Source: Candidatus Zipacnadia bacterium (lineage in GTDB: Bacteria > Armatimonadota > Zipacnadia > Zipacnadales > Zipacnadaceae). From it: a stretch of 34,339 nt of DNA. Both the position numbers and the translations under genes were made by a program. The notes beneath the pieces are model-generated. The model worked only from the letters and a program-made list of their open reading frames with translations. It had not been told where the DNA came from and searched no databases. Of the stretch, positions 22,652-30,151 are shown piece after piece. Positions within the stretch are counted from its first letter, which is position 1; each line of letters opens with the position of its first letter. The DNA lies in NCBI GenBank assembly GCA_029821195.1, contig JALGTU010000013.1, positions 1 through 34,339 of the forward strand, in the 5' to 3' direction.

Positions 22652-25600
22652 AATAATAGGCGATACCGATGTAAAGAGTGGCTTCGGCCACGGCTGGTGT
22701 CGAGTAGACGCCGTAGACGGTGCGGTGCTCCCATTTTACCTGGCCGTCGGCCAGATCCAGGGCGTATAGGACCCCATCCTTGGAGCCGATGTAGACAATA
22801 TCCCCGGTAATCACCGCCGAGGCCAGTACTTCTTCGCCGGTTTGGTATTGCCAGATTTGCTTACCATTCGCGGTGTCCAGGCAATATACCTTGCCGTCGG
22901 CACAGCCGACTACCAGACGGTCGCCGGCGATCGCCGGCGCGGACCTGACCATTCCACCCAGCTCTGCTTGCCACTTTATCTGGCCGCCGGCCAGGTCAAC
23001 GGCATACATCGAGGAGTCATCGGAGCCACAGAAGACTGTTGAGCCGGATATTGCCGGTGCCGACGAGATGGAGCCGTTGGTGTCCAGTCGCCAGCGCACC
23101 TGGCCATCGGCGGTGTGGGCGGCGTACAGTCCGTTGTCCCACGAGCCCACCACCACCAGATCACCACTGACAGCCGCAGAGGCAACGATCTGCTGCTCGG
23201 TCGGCAGCTCCCAGTTTACGTCGCCCCGGCTCCAGTCAATCGCCCATAGGCTGCCGCTTTCGTCGCCCACGAAGAGCTGGCTGCCGTGCACCGTGCCGGC
23301 TGACCGGACGCCAGCGCCCAACTCGTGCTGCCACTGCTGCTGGCCGGTAGAGCGATGCAGGGCGTGGAGCCGGCCGGCGAGGGTGCCAAAGATCACCAGG
23401 TCCTCGACTACCACCGCTGCCGCTTCAATCTGCTCCCGGCCCTCCCGAGTCCAGCGGATATGTCCTTCCTGGCTGTCGAGGGCGTAGAACACACCATCGC
23501 GCGAGCCAATGTAGACAATATGGTCGCTGACCACCGGGGAGGCTACCACGGGCGCGCCGGTGCGCACCGACCACAACTCGCGCAGCGGGGGAGCGAGGGT
23601 CTGTTCGGCAAAGGCACCGTGCTGAGCACTCCCCCCAAACATCGGCCATTGGTTCCCTGGGGTCGCTTGCTGCTGTTCCGCCTCGATTGTGTCCAGAGCG
23701 CGGTTGATGTACTGCTCAGCAGTCGGAGTGGCACTAAGGGCGCTCGCCTGGTTCAGGCTCTCCCGCGCCTGGTCAAATTCCCGTCGCAGGATCTGGGCCA
23801 GGGCCTGCGCATAGTGTAGCTGAGCGAGGCGCGGATGGTTGCGCAGTGCCTGTCCAAGCTGGCCGAATTGAGTATCCGCGGGCGAAAGATGCCCCAGCAC
23901 GTCCCCGGCTGCCCACGGCGCATCCGCTTGCGAGGTAATCCGGTTAATGAGCATAGTAGTGTTACGCGGGTTGTCAACCCTCTTCAGAGCCTGGGTGATA
24001 TGCTCGGTAAGCTGGGGGTTGTCATCACTGAGGACCTCGATCAAAGCCGAGGCCGAGCGCGGATCATCAGCACTTATTCGGCCCAGGGCCTGCGCCGCCG
24101 CGAGCTGCTGGTGCCGGTCGCCGGATCGCAGCCAGGTGGTCAGCTCACGTTTCATCAACTCCAGATAATCTGCGGCCAGACGGCGCACTTCGATCTGGTC
24201 GTCATCCAGGCCGGCCACCAGCGCCGGAATCAGGTCCTCGTGCAGGAGGTCGGCCAGATTCCGGTACGTTACCCGGCGAATCTGAGGCGACTCATCCGTG
24301 AGCAGTGAGGTCAGGATGGGGGACATAGCAGCTTCCAGTTCGTCGGCGCGGCAGAACCAGTACTCAGTCTCGGTATCGTTGGCTGCGGCACTGCGGATGA
24401 TCAGCTCCATCTCCTCGGGGGAGATGCTCAGTTCCTCGCGATGGTCATCAATGATGTGCAACTCCTCGTTGCCCATCAGCAGGCCAAACTTCTGGAAATT
24501 GTTCAGTTCGCGGGTGAGGAGGTCCTGGACGTCGCGCAGCTTCAGCGCTTCCTCGGATACCCAGTCGTCAACTTGCTCGGCAAGCTGCTCGTGGACCAAC
24601 TCGTAGTTGCGCTGCTTGTCCTTGCTCAGCCCGCGTACTAACCGGAAGTCCACCATCTTGGCCAGAACGCGCTCGACGGTGCGGCGGTCCTGGCCGACTT
24701 CCTGGGCGATTCGCTCCAGCGAGCGCGTCGCCTTCAGCTCCGAGGAAACCGCCATCCGCTTGAGGATGGTGCGGGCGATACCCCGCTCGAGCATCGGCAG
24801 TTGGCGGAGGGCGTCGTGCAGATAATCGCGCAGGATCGTCGCGGCGCGGCCCAGCTTCTCGTAGTTGCGCTGGGTGATGACCTCTGCGTCCGCGGGCATC
24901 TCTTCGTACAGTCGGTGGCAGACGATCTGGAGTTGTGCGGGCTCGATCCCCTCGCGGGTGAGGTCCTCGAGCAGTTGGTCAACTAGCTTCCGCTCGACTT
25001 GTAGGCCAAAGTTCACTGCCGGCTGGACGATTGCTTTCTCCGCCTGAGTGCGGTCGAGCTTGTGCAGCCGGTAGACGTTTTGCATTACTTCGGGCAGGTC
25101 GTCGCGCAGCTCGTAGAGCTCGCCCACGTAGTCTTCGCGGATGCTGAGCAGCACGCGCAATTCGTCGTCTTGCGCTGCCAGAGCCTCCTTGACTTGCTGA
25201 ACGAAGGTGTCTCTAACCCGACCTCCCAGCTTCACGAATAGCTCTTCAGCCTCGTCCAGGAATACGACCACGCGCTTGTGGGAAGTGGCGGCGACGTGGG
25301 TGAGCAGATCACAGAGGCTGGCATCGCGGCTGATCTCGCCCAGCTCGCAGCCCTCTTCTTCCGCGGCCCGGAGGGCAGCCTCGCGAATACTGGCCACGGG
25401 ATCGTCCTCGCAACGGGCATATACCGCCAGCCAGGTGCCGGCTTCGTCGAGGTGTTCCTCGTCCCGTCCCTGCATTCGCGCCATCACGCCGGCTTTGATC
25501 AGGGACGACTTGCCGATCCCGGAGCGCCCAAACAGCACCGTCATAGGCTGGCGGGCAATCAGGTCAATGAGATCCTGGATCTCCCGCTCGCGGCCGAAGA

Positions 25601-26567
25601 AGAGCTCGCTATCCTCGGTGTCAAAGTAGTCGAGGAACCGGTAGGGGCCGCCGCGCAGCACGCTCAGGTCCTTGGTCTGCCGCCGGCTGGCGTGGTGGCG
25701 GTACTGGAAGCGATCGTGCAGCCGGGCAAAGAAATCGTTGAACGAGCCTGCCTCGCGCACCAGCAGGTGCCGCTGCGACTGGCGCTGCTTTAACCAGTTG
25801 ATCACCTTGGGCTGGAGACGGTGGTATGCCACGCTCCCCGGGCTCTCCAGCTTCAACTCGGTGTACATCTTTGCGTCAGCCACCGGCACCTGCGGGTTGA
25901 CCCAAAAGATTTTGCCGCCCTCCGCAGGCATGAAGTCCAGGAACGGCTCGTCGCGGTCACTGTAGGCGGTGAAGATAGACAGCACACGGAAGGCCTGATT
26001 GAGCAGGGCGCGCGTTGGCTCCAGGCCGGCGCCAATCTCCTCAGGAGTCAGGGGCAGGTACTTCCTGGCCAGATCGCCCCCGCACTTTACTACTACCACC
26101 CGCGAAGACCCCTCCAGCGCTACCGACATTATCTCGGGATCGTCAACTCCGGCCACCAGAAGGTGATAGTCGGCTTCCGGCTCCAGGTGCTGAGTACTGA
26201 GAGCCTGCTCGAGCAGATTGTGCGGCTCCATCGTGAAGATGGTAGGGAAGTAGCCGTCCTGGACCAGATGAGCCAGTTGGATGTGCCCCTCGGAGGGCCG
26301 GGCGTCGGCCAGCCGGGCCCGCAGTAGTTGGCAACGGCGGTCGTCTGCCGGCACCTGGCGGGCAAACTCGGCCAGGGCAGCGGGACCGCGGCGCTCCATG
26401 GGCAAGTGTTGGAAAGACTCGCCAACCTGCTCGCGCGCCAGCTCCTGGAGAATCTGACACATAGGTAGGTCGCTGGGCGGTATGCGTACCTCGCTGCCAA
26501 TGAACAGCACGTGGCGCCCCAGCCGGTGCCGCCGCGACATAATGTGATCGGCGATGATGCCTAGCAT
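22626..26567 (-). CDS. SIR2-like / STAND NTPase / HEAT / PQQ-propeller fusion protein
   Basis: A 1313-residue multidomain protein. Residues ~15-265 follow the SIR2-like fold seen in defence proteins: 'HVLFIGSEVRIPP', 'IFTMEPHNLLEQAL', 'VVVKCGGDL', 'KIFWVNP'. The usual NAD/catalytic residues are changed (see findings). Residues ~305-600 are a STAND-type NTPase: 'FFGREREIQDL', Walker A 'GRSGIGKSS' (347-355), Walker B 'VVVFLDEAEE' (~433-442) and 'RVLLSIREDYVGELYEL'. A winged-helix-like segment is at ~600-690, HEAT-like repeats at ~765-915, and a short TPR-like pair near 930-960. From ~970 to the end there are eight PQQ/quinoprotein-type blades, each ending G-x-(I/V)-x-W, except the last. The start at 26567 is set by AGGTGAT spaced 7 nt; the track's GTG at 26576 overlaps that site. 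No signal peptide or membrane span is present, so it is cytoplasmic. It heads an operon with a TPR lipoprotein and an aminotransferase, downstream of a tRNA. The inferred role is signal sensing with NTP-driven oligomerisation. Confidence 0.85.
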   Translation of the reverse strand: MLGIIADHIMSRRHRLGRHVLFIGSEVRIPPSDLPMCQILQELAREQVGESFQHLPMERRGPAALAEFARQVPADDRRCQLLRARLADARPSEGHIQLAHLVQDGYFPTIFTMEPHNLLEQALSTQHLEPEADYHLLVAGVDDPEIMSVALEGSSRVVVVKCGGDLARKYLPLTPEEIGAGLEPTRALLNQAFRVLSIFTAYSDRDEPFLDFMPAEGGKIFWVNPQVPVADAKMYTELKLESPGSVAYHRLQPKVINWLKQRQSQRHLLVREAGSFNDFFARLHDRFQYRHHASRRQTKDLSVLRGGPYRFLDYFDTEDSELFFGREREIQDLIDLIARQPMTVLFGRSGIGKSSLIKAGVMARMQGRDEEHLDEAGTWLAVYARCEDDPVASIREAALRAAEEEGCELGEISRDASLCDLLTHVAATSHKRVVVFLDEAEELFVKLGGRVRDTFVQQVKEALAAQDDELRVLLSIREDYVGELYELRDDLPEVMQNVYRLHKLDRTQAEKAIVQPAVNFGLQVERKLVDQLLEDLTREGIEPAQLQIVCHRLYEEMPADAEVITQRNYEKLGRAATILRDYLHDALRQLPMLERGIARTILKRMAVSSELKATRSLERIAQEVGQDRRTVERVLAKMVDFRLVRGLSKDKQRNYELVHEQLAEQVDDWVSEEALKLRDVQDLLTRELNNFQKFGLLMGNEELHIIDDHREELSISPEEMELIIRSAAANDTETEYWFCRADELEAAMSPILTSLLTDESPQIRRVTYRNLADLLHEDLIPALVAGLDDDQIEVRRLAADYLELMKRELTTWLRSGDRHQQLAAAQALGRISADDPRSASALIEVLSDDNPQLTEHITQALKRVDNPRNTTMLINRITSQADAPWAAGDVLGHLSPADTQFGQLGQALRNHPRLAQLHYAQALAQILRREFDQARESLNQASALSATPTAEQYINRALDTIEAEQQQATPGNQWPMFGGSAQHGAFAEQTLAPPLRELWSVRTGAPVVASPVVSDHIVYIGSRDGVFYALDSQEGHIRWTREGREQIEAAAVVVEDLVIFGTLAGRLHALHRSTGQQQWQHELGAGVRSAGTVHGSQLFVGDESGSLWAIDWSRGDVNWELPTEQQIVASAAVSGDLVVVGSWDNGLYAAHTADGQVRWRLDTNGSISSAPAISGSTVFCGSDDSSMYAVDLAGGQIKWQAELGGMVRSAPAIAGDRLVVGCADGKVYCLDTANGKQIWQYQTGEEVLASAVITGDIVYIGSKDGVLYALDLADGQVKWEHRTVYGVYSTPAVAEATLYIGIAYYYVSAFTPQ

Positions 26568-26618
26568 TGCTATCACCTGAGGCCTGGTGGTTACTACTTA
26601 AGCCTCAGCAATATTAAA

Positions 26619-26665
26619 ACCACTCCTGCGAGTGCAGATCAGAGCTGACTCAAATGGGGAGTGGT
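26619..26665 (-). terminator. Possible terminator or stem structure downstream of the tRNA
   Basis: Inverted arms ACCACTCC (26619-26626) and GGAGTGGT (26658-26665) enclose 31 bases that contain a smaller GAG..CAG / CTG..CTC pairing. On the minus strand the outer stem is followed by TTTTAAT. It lies just after the tRNA and about 50 bases before the start of the large gene. It may end the tRNA transcript or act as a leader structure. Confidence 0.45.
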
Positions 26666-26683
26666 GTAGGTGAAGAATTCACT

Positions 26684-26758
26684 TGGTGGGCCTGGGCGGA
26701 TTCGAACCACCGACCGATCGGTTATGAGCCGACTGCTCTGCCGCTGAGCTACAGGCCC
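26684..26758 (-). tRNA. tRNA with CAT anticodon (Met elongator likely; Ile2 possible)
   Basis: A cloverleaf is visible on the minus strand: acceptor GGGCCTG/CAGGCCC (7 perfect pairs), D-arm GCTC..GAGC, anticodon arm GTCGG-CTCATAA-CCGAT, T-arm GGTGG-TTCGAAT-CCGCC, discriminator A and an encoded CCA. The anticodon is CAT. The anticodon stem lacks the three consecutive G-C pairs of initiator tRNA, so it is either elongator Met or the Ile tRNA whose C34 is modified to lysidine by TilS. Sequence alone does not settle this. Confidence 0.93.
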
Positions 26759-26796
26759 GTACGCTGCCCTTCCTTCGTCAATTGTTTACTGGGCAC

Positions 26797-26825
26797 ATTA
26801 TAGCCGACTTACTTGCTTTGTGCAA
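26797..26825 (-). promoter_or_regulatory. Promoter of the tRNA gene
   Basis: On the minus strand, -35 TTGCAC (26820-26825) and a perfect -10 TATAAT (26797-26802) are separated by 17 bases. The predicted start is near 26790, giving a ~32-base leader before the mature tRNA 5' end at 26758. Confidence 0.78.
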
Positions 26826-26915
26826 GTTCACAACGGGCCGTGATCTGGGAGCTATATTGACTGCTGGAGAGCAGGCAGTTTCCGGCACTGGGGTGGTGCT
26901 GGCCCAATTGCAGCA

Positions 26916-26944
26916 TTGACATGCACCAGTTGTGAATCTATAAT
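26916..26944 (+). promoter_or_regulatory. Perfect-consensus sigma70 promoter for ribB
   Basis: TTGACA (26916-26921), exactly 17 bases, then TATAAT (26939-26944). The predicted start is near 26951, leaving a leader of about 63 bases before the TTG start at 27014. The leader is too short for a full FMN riboswitch, and I see none of its conserved stretches. Confidence 0.88.
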
Positions 26945-27013
26945 GGCGCTGCGTTAGCAGTCAGACCCGCGACAGCCTATTTGTGGACCCAGATTCGCAG
27001 GGGAAGAGCAACT

Positions 27014-27646
27014 TTGGCTACCGTACCTAGTCGGATACATGACGTGGCTGAACATTTCCGCACTGGCGGGTTCGTGGCGCTGCTGGATTCGCCGCAACGC
27101 GAGGGCGAAGCCGATCTGCTGCAAGCTGCCGAGCACGTAACCGGCGAGAGCATAAACTTTATGGTCACACACGCCCGCGGGCTGATTACCGTGGCAATGA
27201 CCTCAGAGCGGCTCGGCGAGCTGCAAATTCCAGTATTGGATCAGCAATTTGGCGTTGAGAATATGCCGCGGTTTACCATGCCGGTAGACTACACGCCGGC
27301 AGTGACCACGGGTGTATCGGCGTTCGATCGCGCCGCGACTATCCGGGCCTTGCTCGACCCTGGTGCTCGTCCTGAAGACTTCGCGCGACCCGGCCACGTT
27401 TTCCCCCTGGCGGCGGCGGAGGGTGGCTTGGCAGAGCGTGCCGGTCACACCGAAGGCGCCGTCGGTCTCGCCCAACTGGCTGGGTTGCGGCCGGTGGTGG
27501 TGATGTGCGAGATTATGGCCCCCGACGGTTATATGGCCAGCGGCCCGACGCTGGAACGGTTCGTCCACATCCACGGCATCCCGCTCATTACTGTGGAACA
27601 GATCGCCGCAGCCCTGTGTGTCGAGCCGGCGCCAGACGATGAATAG
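27014..27646 (+). CDS. ribB: 3,4-dihydroxy-2-butanone 4-phosphate synthase
   Basis: A 210-residue single-domain enzyme of riboflavin synthesis that converts ribulose 5-phosphate to 3,4-dihydroxy-2-butanone 4-phosphate and formate. Active-site motifs are clear: 'REGEADLL' (acidic metal-binding loop) near residue 27, 'FMVTHARGLI' near 47, 'RPGHVFPLAAAEGGLAERAGHTEGAVGLAQLAGL' region near 120-155 with the catalytic His in GHTE, and 'CEIMAPDGYMA' near 165. It is not fused to the GTP cyclohydrolase II domain found in many bacteria. The start is taken as TTG at 27014 because AGGGGAAG sits about 8 bases before it; the track's earlier TTG (26981) has no such site. It has its own promoter and converges on the EamA transporter gene with 6 bases between stops. 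No other riboflavin gene is in the window. Confidence 0.9.
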   Translation: MATVPSRIHDVAEHFRTGGFVALLDSPQREGEADLLQAAEHVTGESINFMVTHARGLITVAMTSERLGELQIPVLDQQFGVENMPRFTMPVDYTPAVTTGVSAFDRAATIRALLDPGARPEDFARPGHVFPLAAAEGGLAERAGHTEGAVGLAQLAGLRPVVVMCEIMAPDGYMASGPTLERFVHIHGIPLITVEQIAAALCVEPAPDDE

Positions 27647-27652
27647 CGGTAC

Positions 27653-28636
27653 CTATGCAGGTAAGGACTCCGGGGGGCGATGGTGCGCGAGGTAGGTGCC
27701 GTAAAGGGTTACTGCGATACCGGCGAGTTGCCAGGGCGTGGGATGTTCGTGCAGGAAGACCACCGCTGCGCCCACCGCCACCAGCGGCACCAGGTATTGG
27801 TAGACGGCGGTGCGGGCGGCTCCATGCATATTGATGCTCCGATACCACATACCCATTCCGTAGACCATCCCGGCAAATATGGCAAAGGCCAGCAGGGCCC
27901 AGTGTAGAGAAGTCAGATCGCGCCACGGCGCATTGATCAGCTGATGCAGGCCCAGGGGCAGGACTATGACATTGCTGAAGAATAGAGCGACAGCGGTTAC
28001 CGTCAGTGAGCCGTGGCGTTGCATCAGGGGCCGGCTCAGGACCATATACAGCCCATAGAGGAAAGCCGAGCTGATCATTATCAAATCGCCGGTAATCCGG
28101 TGGGGTGCTGACCCGGTGCCGACTGACGTGGCCCCCAGTACCACCATCGCTACCCCGCCCAGGGCCACAAGGATGCCCAGCCAGTTCCTCGGATAGATAA
28201 CCTCGATGCGCGTTGCCGCGACGATAACAGTCGTCCACACCGGCGCGGTGCTAATCAGTAGGGAGCCTTCGGAGGCGTACGTAAGCTTGAGCGCGTAGAA
28301 GAAGGCTAGCATCTGCACGCCCATCATTAGTCCCGCCCCCAGCAGGTAACCGAGGCTTGCGGACAACGCCGCACGTAGATTGCGGCCCAGCGCCACGACC
28401 AGCGCCAGCAGACTAACCCCTGCCACCACCCCGCGCAGGCATTGCAGGGCCGATGGCGTGAACGTATCGAGCAGGAATTTCTGGGTGACATTGTTGATAC
28501 CCCAGATGATAGCTACGGAGAGGGCACCAAAGTCTATCCGCGAAAGGAGGTTGGCGACAGGATAATGGGAGCTGTTTCGCTCCTCCTGAGGCTCTGGCAT
28601 GGGTTTCGGCTTCTCGCAGTTGTCTGGGAGGGTCAT
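27653..28636 (-). CDS. EamA/DMT-family transporter
   Basis: A 327-residue membrane protein with about ten hydrophobic helices arranged as two EamA halves. The first half includes 'FGALSVAIIWGINNVTQKFLLD' and 'SEGSLLISTAPVWTTVIVAA', the second 'ITGDLIMISSAFLYGLYMVLSRPL' and 'GAARTAVYQYLVPLVAVGAAVVFLHE', the latter being the typical end motif. Such proteins export metabolites or amino acids, and the substrate is not predictable. The N-terminal ~35 residues are polar and charged. The ATG at 28636 was chosen over the GTG at 28642; neither has a convincing ribosome site. A 127-base gap separates it from the upstream histidine kinase gene; no promoter was recognised. Confidence 0.88.
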   Translation of the reverse strand: MTLPDNCEKPKPMPEPQEERNSSHYPVANLLSRIDFGALSVAIIWGINNVTQKFLLDTFTPSALQCLRGVVAGVSLLALVVALGRNLRAALSASLGYLLGAGLMMGVQMLAFFYALKLTYASEGSLLISTAPVWTTVIVAATRIEVIYPRNWLGILVALGGVAMVVLGATSVGTGSAPHRITGDLIMISSAFLYGLYMVLSRPLMQRHGSLTVTAVALFFSNVIVLPLGLHQLINAPWRDLTSLHWALLAFAIFAGMVYGMGMWYRSINMHGAARTAVYQYLVPLVAVGAAVVFLHEHPTPWQLAGIAVTLYGTYLAHHRPPESLPA

Positions 28637-28763
28637 CAGCACTACTGGTATTCTGCCTCGCAGGCGCTACTATGAGGCAAACTTGGAGTTTGGTTCTGAA
28701 CAAGTTGAGGATCTGAGGAGCAACGCTGCCAGCCCTGGCGATGCTCCACAAGCAAATTGTACT

Positions 28764-30098
28764 TTACTCGGGCTCAGGCCGGTTCATCGGGATTATGATG
28801 CGGATGGTTGTGCCGACTCCCACTTCGCTTTCTATCTCGATTGATCCATCGTGTACCTCAACTACATTGGCGACAATGCGGGTACCCAGGCCGGTGCCCA
28901 TGGGCTTGGTGCTGACTGCATTTTCCGTAAACAGCTTGGCGCGGATCTCCTCGGGTATCCCGGGGCCGGTGTCGGCACATTCGATGACGAGCTGGGCTGG
29001 CTCAGCCGGGGCCCTGGTGCTCAGTCGCAGGGCCACCGAATCACCGGACTCGCAGGCGTCAATAGCATTGTTAATCAGGTTGTACATGGCATTATAGATC
29101 TGCTTGGCGTCCACCATCGCCTCGGGGATATCGCCGGCGGTCTCCAGGGCAAGTTCGATCCCCTGGCTCTGCGCGTACTGTTGGAGCATACTGATGACTC
29201 GCTGACCAATGGCGGCCACATCAGCCTGCTCGAAATGCGGTTCCGAGACTATGCCCTTGACGGCGGCGGAGATCTCCGCCATGCGCTGCTGGACGACATC
29301 GGTTCCCTCGAGTATCAGTTCCACCATTTCCGGGTAGATCTCGCGCAATTCGCTCATAACCTCGGGCACCGCCTGGGCCGCCGCGGGCGCTTCGTGCAAC
29401 TGCGCGGCCAGCTCGTCAAGTTGCGCATAGGCGTCGTCGGCAATCATCTGTAGTGTCTCTGCGCCGGTTTGCACGGGCGTGACCATATTCTTGACGTCGT
29501 GACTGATGTTGCCAATAAATTTGACGACTTCGGCCAGCCGAGCCTCTTTGTGCAACCGTGCATTCTCGATGGCAACGGCGATCTGCGCCGCCAGGATGTC
29601 AATCAGGCTTACGTCGTTCTCGTCAAAGGGCCCCGCCCTTTTGTTGAGTACTTCGATAACGCCGAACGGCTTACCGGCGGAGGATTTCAGCGCCACCGCC
29701 ACCATGTTTTGCGTTACGTAGCCCAGCTTCTCGCCGATATCGCGGCGGTGCGCCCGCTCGGTGGTGACATCTTCGGATATATGGCTCTCTCCGCTCTGTA
29801 AAACCAGGCCGGCAATGCCCTGGTCGGGGGCGATCTCCATGCCGATTAGCTCGTCGGCCTTCTCCCCGACGACATATTCGAAGCGCAGTTTGTCGCTCTC
29901 TGGGTCGTAGAGCAGAATTGAGCCGGCATCGGCCTCGGCGATCTCCAGGCAGATATCCAGGGCCTGCTGCACCAGCTCTTCCACGTTGGTTATCGAGCTT
30001 AGCCCCACGGCGATCGTATGCGTGGCGTCAAGTTGCCGCCTGAGCTCGCGAACTTCGGCAGGCAAATCGGTGGTGCGCTCGTTGTTGGTGCTTGTCAT
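28764..30098 (-). CDS. Soluble GAF-domain sensor histidine kinase
   Basis: A 444-residue cytoplasmic kinase without membrane spans. Residues ~10-30 form a short coiled segment, ~35-190 a GAF domain ('ADAGSILLYDPESDKLRFEYVVG', 'GVIEVLNKRAGPFDENDVSLIDILAAQIAVAIENARLH'). The dimerisation/phospho-acceptor helix has His200 in 'FIGNISHDVKNMVTP', and the ATPase domain has the N box 'YNLINNAIDACESG', G1 'CADTGPGIPEE' and G2 'GTGLGTRIVANVVEVHDG'. The helical stretch between H box and ATPase domain (~210-290) is longer than usual and rich in Ala/Glu. The start at 30098 has GGGAGGA upstream. It follows the TPR lipoprotein by 53 bases. No response regulator is nearby, so its output is unknown. Confidence 0.9.
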   Translation of the reverse strand: MTSTNNERTTDLPAEVRELRRQLDATHTIAVGLSSITNVEELVQQALDICLEIAEADAGSILLYDPESDKLRFEYVVGEKADELIGMEIAPDQGIAGLVLQSGESHISEDVTTERAHRRDIGEKLGYVTQNMVAVALKSSAGKPFGVIEVLNKRAGPFDENDVSLIDILAAQIAVAIENARLHKEARLAEVVKFIGNISHDVKNMVTPVQTGAETLQMIADDAYAQLDELAAQLHEAPAAAQAVPEVMSELREIYPEMVELILEGTDVVQQRMAEISAAVKGIVSEPHFEQADVAAIGQRVISMLQQYAQSQGIELALETAGDIPEAMVDAKQIYNAMYNLINNAIDACESGDSVALRLSTRAPAEPAQLVIECADTGPGIPEEIRAKLFTENAVSTKPMGTGLGTRIVANVVEVHDGSIEIESEVGVGTTIRIIIPMNRPEPE

Positions 30099-30151
30099 CT
30101 TCCTATCCTCCCGGTGCAGGTGACCAAAAGCAGTAGGGCTGAGCAATAATA

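Noticed and set aside
26684-26758. An integration (att) site at the tRNA 3' end
   Set aside because: tRNA genes often serve as integration sites, but no integrase gene and no second copy of the tRNA 3' end was noticed in the window.
26951-27013. An FMN riboswitch in the ribB leader
   Set aside because: The leader is about 63 bases, about half the length needed, and its conserved blocks are absent.
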